In this document: positions 40,721 to 51,669 of the stretch, one piece after another
Position numbering within the stretch: position 1 is the first letter of the stretch
Layout of the letters: each line of letters opens with the position of its first letter
Source of the DNA: Atopsyche davidsoni
Taxonomy: Eukaryota > Arthropoda > Insecta > Trichoptera > Hydrobiosidae
Assembly (NCBI GenBank): GCA_022113835.1
Contig: JAILWY010000009.1
Span: forward strand, 14,732,001 to 14,796,000
Direction of reading: 5' to 3'
Length of the DNA stretch: 64,000 bases
The notes under the pieces: generated by a model
Database searches by the model: none
The model's input: only the letters and a program-made list of their open reading frames with translations
Told to the model about the DNA's origin: nothing
Made by a program: the position numbers and the translations under genes

Positions 40721-41908
40721 GGATCGCCGAACTTATCGAATTTTAAATATTGAAAAACTGTAAAAAAAACAATTACTTCATGATTATTATTTTTCATTGC
40801 TTAGTACTGAGAGGAATTCTTGTTTGTATCAAACTTTAAAATTAACGACTGACGTAATTGCGATGACGACTTTGTTCAAAATGATTTAATAATTGAATTA
40901 TCCATTGTTTTATTGTACGTGACTATTTTTCCTGTTTTTTGAAATACAAATAGTCGACATCCTAAAATAAATCTATAAAGACTCATATTTATGATACTAT
41001 GACATCGTAAGAAAATTAAGAATACTTTTGTTGATTTTTAATTCTTATTATTTATTTCAATCGTATTAGTTTTATCGAAAGTCCCAGAAGATGGAGGGAA
41101 TCGTTGAAGTATCAAAAACTAGAAGCAGCTCAACACCCAAGAAACCAAATAAACTAATAACAAACCATTTTGAATGTTTTATGTCACAAGTCACCTTGTC
41201 CTGCAGCAAGTAAGAGTCGTGTCCCTAAGGTCGCTATTGTAAATTTTTGCGTGAGAAAATAACAAACAAAAAGATTGCTGTGCGTTGTCGTATACATAAA
41301 TCTCATTATTCAAATATTTTACTATGTAATCAAGGCATTTATAATATGAACTGTTCTCAGTTACTATCGCTAAATGGATTTTTAAGTACAACTCCACAAG
41401 GAGGTTAAAGTTATGTTTATAATTATAAAAGGACAACGACTCACAAACAGAACTTTTTTTTATTTGGGTTAATGGTGATTTATTATATCTTGATTGACTT
41501 CTCAATCGACCTGCAAGACAAATAAAACACGATAAAACGGATTTAAAGTACAAACAAAACAACAAAGCAAAACATCGAGATTGATTTCAATAAACATGAG
41601 GTGTAAGTACTTTTGTGCAATATAATTCACGTTTTTAAAATGGATTTTTTTAAAATGCTGTTTAACATATCAAATAATCTGTTTTATTGTGTAAAACGAT
41701 GTGAAGTAAGACTTATGAAGTTTTTTTCTAACAAACTATTTTGAATTTTATATTTATGCTGATTTGAAAACGAAAAATTATATGAATCGCTCACAGTACT
41801 TAATAATTAAAAAACTAACATTTTTTTTAGATGACCAGGTTTCTATGAAATCATAACTTGGCCGATAATTTTTTTTTAAAGTATTTCGTGGAAGAAATGT
41901 TTACATTT

Positions 41909-41924
41909 ATATATATATATATAT
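41909..41924. repeat. Short AT dinucleotide microsatellite
   Basis: Eight AT units in the intron. Confidence 0.8.
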
Positions 41925-44900
41925 TTACTGTATACAATATGATTTTAATCTGATATGATGTATTCGTAACTTGCACATTTATTTGTGAGAATGGCGTGAG
42001 ATGATGAATCGATGGTGCGATCGAAGTAATATAATATGACTTATGTATGCGTTTTCCCCGAAGCGATGGTTATTTTAGATATCTCTGCGACAAAGACACG
42101 ATTCTCATTAAAACCGGCACGCATACTTATTTGCATGCCAACTATAGTCCGCACCCATCCGAGGCGCAGACCTGAATATCACAGGCGCCTTGTAATAAGG
42201 CTCTCTGTCCTGTATTTCTATCAGCAAAATTTAAATACGAAGTGCCATTTTCCTATCGCTAACATTTTATAGACCCGGTACCTATAAACCTATTCATTAC
42301 TTTTGTAATTATATCGTATCATTGCAGTAATGTGCAAGTTGCTTATTAAACTGTATTTTTGTTGGCACACTGTGTTGCAATGGTGATAATTGTTACAGTT
42401 TTCTTTTAAATGTAAACACATTTTAGCCAAAAATATATATAAAGAAACAAGTTCAATGCTTGAGAAAAAAAGTGAAGTTATTTAAATTTATTTGCAATTT
42501 ATATGAAAGGATAGAAATCATATAAGAGCTCACGATCAAGTACGTTGGTTTTGAATAGTATCCATGAAACCATACGTGATGTAAAGTTACTTTCAAGACC
42601 ATATTTCGACGCTTAAAAATTCCTGACTTCATATAAATTTTAAAAGAATGGCAGCGATAAAAGCTACAATGTATTATTTATATGCGTGATCATCTTTCTC
42701 TTGTGTGAGTATATTTTACATGGCGTCTTCCACACTTATGCAAGTCTACTGACGGGTGAGCAGTGCGAGATCTTGCTCGTGCAAGTGCCGTCTTTAATGA
42801 CTACGTTTCGATCCTATGACCTCCATTTTCTCTTTCATGAAAAAATATAATAGCAATGCAAAACGTGGACGCGGCAACCATCGGTTGTGGAATTTAAATG
42901 GTTTTATTTTTTATTGATGAAATTCTGTTTCATAAAAACACAAAGCAACCAAATTTATTTTATTACTGAATGCTTGCAATGAGATTAGAAATTCGATGAG
43001 AATAATAATAATTTATTTTTAATACAATTTAAAAGTTTATAAAATGAAGATTTCTTCAAAAGAATATCTTTATTACGATCTTCTTTCAAAAAGTATTGCT
43101 TTAAATTATATCTAGATGATAATATTTGCGAACCTGTACTATTCTCTGTGCTCGGATAAAACAATCTTCTACGTGATGATAAACATTTCAATTTAATAAT
43201 TTAAAACACAATTTAAATACACAACAAATAATATCATATGCCAATGGTTATTAACCTATGGATTATTAGAGCGATAATTATATCCATCTCTGTCGTGTGC
43301 ACACAGGTGTCTCTTTCTTTCGCACAGGTGTGAGCACGAAAGAAACTCAGTAAGCGAATCTACTCCACAAGTGTATTTTATGTGCGATTCGATGGAAAAT
43401 GCCATTAGTGGTGATGTAGATACCGTGCACTATTTTATTCTGTGGAGAAATTGTAGCGTTTCCTTGAGATAACTCACGAGATCGTAAAAGAGATTTTATT
43501 CTTGTTTTCTATACAGAAAACTACTATGCAATTTTTAGTATGAAAAGTTATCATTACAAAAATGTCTTCTAAATTATTTTCTAATTTTGATACTCTTTAA
43601 AGGAAAAATTAAAATAATGTTAATTTGAAAATATTTTTCAAGTCACTATTAAATTTACCTTACCTAATATAAAAATGCTTTCATTTGATTGGATTTATAA
43701 AATCAATCAAATCAAAATTAATAAAATCTTTACTTCAACAAGTAAAAATTCAACAAGTTTATTTATAAAAACACGGAGCAGATTATAGACATGGTTTTTA
43801 TTATAATGAATTTATTCATAGAATTGACACAAAAGTTTTTTTTTTTTTTTTTAATGTTTATTTTGAAAATTATTTTTTAAAAACAATACAGATCTAAAAG
43901 TATTACAATAAGTAATCTTAAACAGAAATAATAGTGCGAAACTCAATATTACCGTGTCGCATTAGTCAGTATGAGAGTGCGAAGTGTTCGCGTGGCTCGG
44001 CTTCTACCCCCGCCTAGCGCTAGAGCCTCGCTGAAAGGGAAAGTGCATTACACTGCATTTATTACGGTTTACCTGCGCCATGCACCGGGACGCATGCCGA
44101 GATTATACCTGTAATAAAGTAAGCACAGAATCGTATTTTATAACATAAAGAAATTGTTATGCATTTTCTATTATACCTTAGGAGAAAGGCGCAAAGTAAT
44201 GTGTGAATCAATTTACGTATTTTGCTATAAATAAACCACTTAGTATTTTAAATTATAACTTTCAGCTCTGATCATTGTTCTATTCGATTAGTGTAAAATC
44301 GATATGCTAATATTTATTTAATAACCAACTTAAAAGGGCATACAATTAATTCCTTGCCATTTGTTGTTTAAATAAGACTGTGGATGTATATTCATAAATA
44401 ACTCATAAAAATTTTAGAGTATGTTTGAAAAAAACTTCAAAATTCGGGTCATAAAAAATCGAGAAAAAGAGGCATAAGCTATTTTTGTTTGAGTAATAAG
44501 CTATTTTATTGAAATATTTGAATCTGGGAGAAATAATTATCGTTATCCAGAATATGGTAAAAGTCACTTATGCTTGATAAAAAAAGGAGTGTTCATTTAA
44601 TTCTCACACATTCTATTAATATAAAAATAATTTAAAAAAACGCCTACTATCTTTAAGATTAACAACAAAACGTTGCTTATTATTTATTTAATTCTATACA
44701 ATTTTAGAAAATGACGTCACTAAAAACAGGAGTATAGTTCTAGTTACCCAATGAAACTAGGGTACAAATTAATGAAATTATTTTACAGGTTGTGATAGAC
44801 AGAGCGTTACTCTGTTATTAGATACGGATAATAAATTCTCCTTCCTAGGCAGCAATTAAATATTATTGCAAAATTTATGATAAAAAAGAAGGATAGCCTA

Positions 44901-45611
44901 TTGAATTACTCGCCTGGAAAGACGAAATTAAAAGTGCCATAGGCAAATAAAACTGCTATGATTTTTTTGGATTATAAATTATATTGTCATCTTAATAAAA
45001 TAGGCAATCGTACTATGAAAGCGGTTAAATAAGACGACAATTTCTAACAACTTAATTATATATTTATTTAATAGCAACGATTGTGAATTTTTTTAGTTTT
45101 TTATGTTATTTTAAAAAATATGAAAATTGGGCATCAGAGCTCTTTCTATTGTAGGATTTTTTAATTTTTTTTTTAACAACCAGAAGTGCATCAATATTCA
45201 CACTGCTTGTCTTTTGCCTCTAACTTAGTAGCAACTTTTAATAAGATTTACGTGGTTGTGGACTCTTTCTTATATTATCTCAGCTCGTTATAGAATAGAA
45301 ATAAAATATATAAATTTAACTTTGTATATACATTGATTTTATCACTGAGTTTTTTATGATAGATAATGATATAACTTGTTTATTTCAAGTCATGTCGATT
45401 CACCATTCTGACATTTGAGTAATATAATAATATGAAATGTCGTAACAGTTTTAACCTTTTACATATATTTCCTCTTACTAGCATTTGTGCCTTCAAAGTA
45501 ATTTAAGTCATGCATGGATAATGTATGACTCCAGTTTGCAATTAGAACTCTCCGTTCTGGGCGGAAGTGGCTAGGTCATAGCGTATCCGCCCGCTTATTG
45601 CCGTTTAGCGT

Positions 45612-45670
45612 TCGTTTTCAGAAAACGAGAGTGCCTGTAAAGCGGGAGTAATTTTAAACTCCCTTTTCGA
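45612..45670. other. Pair of adjacent short hairpins
   Basis: TCGTTTTC and GAAAACGA pair around one base at 45612-45628. GGGAGT and ACTCCC pair around AATTTTAA at 45644-45663. TGCCT and AGGCA can close the second stem further out. The block 45550-45715 is GC-richer than the intron around it. Confidence 0.35.
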
Positions 45671-46089
45671 GAGGCAAGAGGCCAGACCCGCACGCATCCG
45701 GTCATCTGTTATTGCTTACCTTCCAGTTGTTGTAACAGAACGTTACTCTAATACTATCTTAAATTTGTTATCATGTGTTAAGTTGGAACATGTTATGTAT
45801 GCTTTTAATTTCAAAGATTTGCTTTGATAAACAAGAAAAAATAAAAGTGGATAGTGTCGTATTAAGGATGTATACTTATAAAGAAGATATATGGTATTAT
45901 CTCGTATTTGTTTAAACATGGCTTGTCAGGTTACTTTAACACTCTCTCTTCGATCTAAGCGATACCAGACTGCGTATGAAACTTTATATGGCTTGGTTGC
46001 CTACAAATAATGTAACAGGTTCCAGGACTAGGCGCAACTTTGTATTTGATTTACCTTATTTTAAAATATATTAAAGATGGGTTGACAGT

Positions 46090-46150
46090 ACAGTGGTTAG
46101 CGATCAGATCTTTTAATAAGAGTTTAGCGTTGTATTGAATCGGATCGTTT
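46090..46150 (+). mobile_element. Possible decayed tRNA-derived SINE
   Basis: CAGTGGTTAGCGATCAGATC resembles an A-box region and TTGTATTGAATCGG could be a worn B box. The match is weak, so this could be chance. Confidence 0.2.
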
Positions 46151-46888
46151 TTATCGATAATGAATAGAAGAACTGCCTTATATATAAGAGTCTGGTGTAC
46201 CTTACAACAGTATTTCTAACCTTACTTTGAAGCTAACAATACGCAACTTTCAGTTAGTTTTATCACATTTAATTTAATTTTATTAAGAATTTATGCAAGT
46301 ATTTATTTACTGAATAGTTTTGAAAGATTTATAAATAAAATACAATAACTTTTAAGAGTTTCGAAAAAATAAACAGTTTTATAGCTTGAATTTGAAAATC
46401 TGTATTTAATTTAAAGTTTTTAATATTTTTCTTAAGTATATCTTTCTTCTGAATATTTGTACGTATACAATCTCTCACTTTTCTTTTCACAAACATCTAC
46501 ATACATATACTATTAAATGATAAAATAAAACAACGGTTATTTCACTTTCGATCTCACACAACTGACTGAGATATCTATAAAAATCTTAAGCCTTTGAACT
46601 CACACTGCACGGAACAAGAAAACCTCTTACGCTGGCGCAGCGCATTATTTATGGAAGGTATTCTTACGTAACGTTATTCGAACTTTTCATCCATTTCTCT
46701 TGAAATAAAAACACATATTTATTTCATTTAATGTAATCGTGTTAGATATAATCACACTAGCCGATCACAAGTTGCAATGGGTGTGAAGACCGCAGACAAT
46801 GAAATTTATTTGAATGGGGTTTTTGCTGGCTTGAAGAAGAGCGATGACCTGCAGGTGGTAGATTATTGTTTTATTTTGAATTTAAAAT

Positions 46889-46891
<3 letters not shown>

Positions 46892-46920
<29 letters not shown>
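46892..46920. repeat. (TA)14 microsatellite
   Basis: 29 bp of pure TA repeat in the intron. It creates a run of Ile-Tyr in an open frame that should not be taken as a gene. Confidence 0.9.
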
Positions 46921-46926
<6 letters not shown>

Positions 46927-48179
46927 GGAGTTAGAAATAAAATAAATTTTCGTCATCCATAAAAATTAGGTGTATTGAAAAAAAAGTTATTTATATGTTG
47001 TCGTTTCGTTATCGTGTTCGTTAGAGGAACGCGGTGAATAGCCCCATATGTTACTTCGACTTAGATGCGAGTACCGTACATCGCGTGCGAGCGACCACAA
47101 CTTGTACCGTACGAGAAGCAATAAAAACAAGCGGCCACAGTGGAGATGAGTCGGCGGTATTCTCGTCTCCGAGCCGTGCTAACGGTTAACCGATAAGCGA
47201 TAAGTGAGTCTCGCATTATTTGGTGGAGTATTGCTTTTACTTTCAAGTAGTTTCTTGTATTATACTGTAGTCATGTAGGAATATTGTACTATCAGACGCA
47301 ATTCGAGTGTACTTGACATGAAAAAAAAAATTAACAACGTCTCATTGATCAAAAACAAATCTAATTACTATCATTACAGCCATCGTGATTTCAGAATCTA
47401 CAAAACACATTTTAATCAATACAAAGATCATCTAATATATTTTGAAGATGATGTCAAGGTATCTTATTAACTATGCATGTTAATAATTAAATATAAAAAA
47501 GATACATTCTTAACAATGCATGATCTGTAAAAAAATATCAATGCAGCAAATAATAATATAACCACAACAATCCATAGTTTTTTGTAGTTATTAATTATGT
47601 TTGAACACTCGTTTTTAATATCTTTTATAATGTTATAATATCCATGACATCATTTCCGATCTTCTGTAATTGGTTTCTGCTTATCACGAAGTAGGTTCTC
47701 CTGTGATAAAGAAAATAAAAACATCTGCGGACTCCATGTACTTATCTGTGGAGGAATTTGCAGAACGCACAGAGCGATTTGACACGCAATGTCAATAAAG
47801 ATGAATAACCGATTAGGTAATACTCAAGATTAATATTTGTTATTATAAATTCTCTTGATTAGTATTTATACAGACTGCAAAAAAAAACATATACCTACAC
47901 AAAACAAAGTAAACACCACATCTAATTTTTATCAAACTCAATAATGTAGTAATTTTTACACACTTACGTTGCTATCGTAAAAAGTAAATCTGGATGATAT
48001 ATATCAAACTCATGAGAACATGATTTTGTTAATTTTAGAAATACTAACAAGCAAACATTCATTGAATTTTACTGTATATTATTGAAATTTGGCTTCGTTT
48101 ATTTGAAATAATATTATTTTTGTAATTAATAAATTAATTTTGTAAATAAATATTTACTAGTAACTATGATGTGTACTTT

Positions 48180-48200
48180 TATATATATATATATATATAT
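48180..48200. repeat. Short TA dinucleotide microsatellite
   Basis: About ten TA units in the intron. Confidence 0.85.
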
Positions 48201-48499
48201 TTATTTTTTATTTTTATTATAGATAAATGACATGTATTTGTTAAGTATATTTGAATAACATGCAATCAAATTTAAAACGTTTTTATGAAATAAACGTCAA
48301 TATTTACATTAAACTTTAATACTGAACAACCTGATTATAGTTTGTTTAATTCGTTTAATCGAATTTACCTAAACATCTCACAGTTATTTAAAAAATAAGT
48401 TGAAAAATTATGTTGCATATTTTAATAATTTAATGAGAAGCTTGTTCTCCACTGTGAATACGTCACAGTATCATGTCACAATACAACACGTAACACCAA

Positions 48500-48570
48500 A
48501 CGCGCGTGCATGCCACAAACCCGCGACTCGGTCAAGCCCCGCGTCAAAGGATAAGCTGTTAGACCACATA
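48500..48570 (-). mobile_element. Degenerate tRNA-derived SINE head
   Basis: In minus sense TGGTCTAACAGCTTATCC resembles a tRNA A box, and the later GTCGCGGGTTTGTGGC resembles a decayed B box. The spacing is right, but the B box has lost several consensus bases. The surrounding 48480-48720 is GC-richer than average. Confidence 0.4.
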
Positions 48571-49521
48571 GCACTTTAATATTCCAATGCATGGACACTC
48601 GTGCACTCTACCAAGAAGCCTATATAGATAGCCAAGTTTCTGCAATCGAGCTGCACGGCCTTCAGGGGTCCTAACACCTTTCATTGCACTCAAGCAATCA
48701 ATGTGCGCATGCTCGTTGCACCCATTAATAATGCATTCGATTCAATAAATCTGAAGTATTACCATCAATTAAATGTACAATTTCAATTAACCGATTTATT
48801 AATGTTTGTTTAAGTAATTGCGGCTTTTTAGGTTTGTGGTATTTAAAGGAATATTTAATTGTTTTGTTTTTTGACATGTGCTAAAATGTTGTCTGTTAGA
48901 ATTTTTTTCTTTGGATGAAGATGACCGTTATAGACGGAGTCGAAATACAACATTGCTTGAAACAATAAAAAGAATATAAAAAAAATTACTTTAAGAACTT
49001 TTTGTGATTGTATTTTAGAATGTCTGAAAGCATTTTTATGCTGAACAATCCAATAATTTCTTTTTCTTTGCAATATCAGCGTCAAGAAAAATCACATCAA
49101 GTGAAATACAATTTAAAATGTTTTTTTGTGCGTGTAAATGTACAAAATAGATTTATAACTACACACAGCACCATTTATTTAAATATATATTATTTTCAGC
49201 ACGTTGTCTGTGATTATGTTGAAACAATGCATCAACACATTTTGACTCCGGCGCAGTGAGTACGCAGAGGAATCTCTTTGGTCTGAATGTAATGAGGAGC
49301 GATTATGAATTGATACAGATGGAAAGCATTGGATACCTTGACCCGGTTTCTTTACAATGACCGTGTATTGTAAATTGTAATCACCCTCTTTGGTACTTCT
49401 ATCGATGCTCGTGCAATTGTCTTGCCAAGTCCAAACTTTGTATTTTTTAGAACGACACCAATCAAATGACAGCAAATAAATTCTACAATATATATAAAAA
49501 TATTCAGAAAAGTTTTTTTTC

Positions 49522-49580
49522 CTATGATACTGGAGGGATTTGAACTCAAATGCAATTTGCCAATAAGCTACGACGTTACC
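49522..49580 (-). mobile_element. tRNA-derived SINE head
   Basis: In minus sense GTAGCTTATTGGC (A-box-like) is followed by GAGTTCAAATCCCTCC, a B box matching at 10 of 11 positions. An A-run follows immediately after, suggesting a very short or truncated copy. Confidence 0.5.
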
Positions 49581-49934
49581 ATAACTAAAAGGAATACTTC
49601 GTATATTTATATGTGTAACAAAAATATTATAAACTTAGATACCTTAATACTGTTTAAACCTTGTATGAATGAAAAAAAACGATTATTTCAAATATTTAAT
49701 AATACCAATGGTTTATAAATTCAAACTGATCGATTACTGAAAAATTGAAAAAATAAAACATTTTTGATAGTGAATGTTTAGATTTGTATAACTCTAGCAA
49801 AAATATATTAAATTATCTTCATTTTTTTCCGAACAACAATAACCCTATCAATATCACTTTTTTCTATTCTGACGAATTTCTTTCACTTTTACCTTTAATC
49901 TGTTTTAAATCCCATAACTCCAGGTTCTTGAAAA

Positions 49935-50010
49935 CAGGTGCCTCGCGGGGGATAAGATCCAATCACCTGTCCAATTAAACCGTTCACCTCAGCCGCTCAG
50001 CTACAATGGT
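49935..50010 (-). mobile_element. tRNA-derived SINE head
   Basis: In minus sense TAGCTGAGCGGCTGAGG is an excellent A box, while the B-box position reads GGATCTTATCC (8 of 11 to consensus). The repeat is inside the large intron, about 360 bp from the SINE head at 49522, and has a different sequence. Confidence 0.5.
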
Positions 50011-51007
50011 TCACACTTGAGCGAGGACGCCTCCCAAACTAGCTCTATTCAATTAGGAGATTTCTCTATTCAAGACGCGGGTTATCTCATCTCGAGAAAA
50101 TAGCATACGCGTCAAAACTTAATAATGAAACAGCAGGTTTGAAACAGTTTTTGATGCATGTATGATAAATTCGTCAGAAATTTTTACAGACAAATTAACG
50201 CTTCTTTTCTCTCATAATACACATGTGAAAATGCTTTGAGTTGGTGTAATGAATATTCAAATAAGTCTTAAGGTTGGATTTTTTATAAGTTACTTATTTT
50301 ATAATCAGGTTTTTAAACAAGCAAATTGAATTTTATTTGTTCAACCCTGCAATGTTATTCGTATTTTTCAAGATATTTGTGCTAAAAACGCTACGAATGA
50401 ACTTTATATTATTTTTTTTAACCAATGAAAAATAAAAATGAATAGAAAAATTTAGAAATCGATGACACAAAACGAACAGAGTTGAGCAGTTTGGAACTTT
50501 TGGTGCATGTTAGATTGTTTGGATCATATTAATTAGAATATTTTAAAAATATAAACAAAAAATAAATTATAAATAAAGTGCAAATGAAAGTAGATAACCA
50601 TATACCAATGATTTTTGAAGCTTGTTGTTGTTTTAAATTATGGATCGCACCGCGTTTTCAGTGGTCGCAAAAAGGCTGCAACCGTCAGAAATGTTGGAAA
50701 AGAAATTTCCGTACAATCTATAATGAAGGTGTTTATGTTTCAAAAAGCGGGAAAGACTTTCTCTGGCGGAAGGCTTCACACAAAAACCTGATGGATTTAT
50801 TTACGTCTCTAGGAAAATATCAAAGACAGTAACGAGCTAATGAATAATGCATACCATTGATAATACACTATTCTTTGTTTTATATTTATATACTATTTCA
50901 CCAAAATCATCAATATCAATTGATTAGTAGACATTTTTAAACAGGTTGAAAAAGCCTTTCATCAATAAAATTTTAAAATGGGGAAACGTAACACTTTCAT
51001 CTTGTTT

Positions 51008-51055
51008 AACTAGCTAGGGATTGAGAAGTTATGGGTTCAAGTCAAAGATTATGGT
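51008..51055 (+). mobile_element. tRNA-derived SINE fragment
   Basis: TAGCTAGGGATTGAGAAG is followed by ATGGGTTCAAGTCAAAG. The B box GGTTCAAGTC matches at 10 of 11. It is a short decayed copy about 450 bp before the second coding exon. Confidence 0.4.
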
Positions 51056-51508
51056 AAATTAATAGAACTGAATTTAACTAACTAGATCTTGGGAATTGTC
51101 GGCAAAATGTGTCTGTTATACAATGATTGGTGTAAATGAAATATTATGTTAACTGTATCTAAAATAGATTATAATTATTCCCACATTTTAACTCTAAAAT
51201 TTTAACCATTTTAACTCTTAAATATAACGATTCGTAGCTGAAACAAATCTATTTTATAAGATATTTTCAAAGTGTTTATTCATTCAAATATAGAAAGGTT
51301 TTTAATGCACGCTTTAGGATATAATTGAAAAACACATTATATCTGAAATTATGTACAAAAAATACAACTATTAAGTAATAATTTTTTTTTAGTTAAAAAT
51401 TGTTACATTCATGCTAAAGTTGTTAATACATACAAAAATGATTTCATAGATTTGATTATGTGTTTTATTAATTTCTATAAATAAAGTATTGTGTTTTAAT
51501 TGTTACAG

Positions 51509-51666
51509 GAACACATACAAGAAGTACTGGACAAATGGACGCAGATTGACGACGAGATTTGGGCAAAAGTTATCGTCCTGGAGAGAAATCGAAGAGTCGC
51601 CAAAGCCTACGCCAGAGCACCAGTCCTCACCATCAACGGATCAGACGACGGGTTCGATGGAATGAG
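51509..51666 (+). CDS. exp: Expansion/Rebuff-family MH2 protein, second coding exon (start of MH2 domain)
   Basis: The exon encodes 52 residues plus two bases, starting EHIQEVLDKWTQIDDEIWAK and ending SDDGFDGMR. The stretch with W-x-K-V-x-V-L-E-R-N-x-R-V-x-x-A-Y and then V-L-T-I-N-G aligns with the first strands of Smad MH2 domains (W-x-x-I-x-Y-Y-E-x-N-x-R-V-G-E-x-F, then V-x-V-D-G-F). It is therefore the opening of the MH2 fold. The acceptor is TTGTTACAG ending at 51508 and the donor is GTGAGT at 51667. The exon starts in phase 0 and leaves AG as the first two bases of the next codon. The rest of the MH2 domain is not seen in the remaining 12.3 kb, so the next exon lies beyond the window. 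Base composition is clearly richer in G+C than the flanking introns, as expected of conserved coding sequence. Confidence 0.85.
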
Positions 51667-51669
51667 GTG

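Larger units (their letters stand above)
40725..51505. other. Distal part of the large intron
   Basis: Between the repeats listed separately there are GC-richer blocks at about 42100-42200, 42720-42790, 43960-44115, 45550-45715, 47020-47240 and 49250-49480. The 47-kb block has GTACCGTAC twice (47071 and 47104) and GATAAG twice. TGACGTCA occurs at 44712. No exon is supported. Confidence 0.4.
17749..51508 (+). other. 33.8-kb intron of the MH2 gene
   Basis: The intron runs from the GTAGGA donor at 17749 to the TTACAG acceptor ending at 51508, phase 0 on both sides. The flanking peptides join smoothly (KDKLYK to EHIQEV), so no coding exon is needed in between. It holds foldback elements, SINE heads and AT microsatellites, plus GC-richer blocks that may be regulatory. 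I found no convincing nested gene; open frames inside it are short and unlike known proteins. Confidence 0.75.

Noticed and set aside
41191..41565. 124-codon minus-strand open frame
   Set aside because: AT-rich composition, no motif, and no similarity I can recognise; likely a chance frame in the intron.
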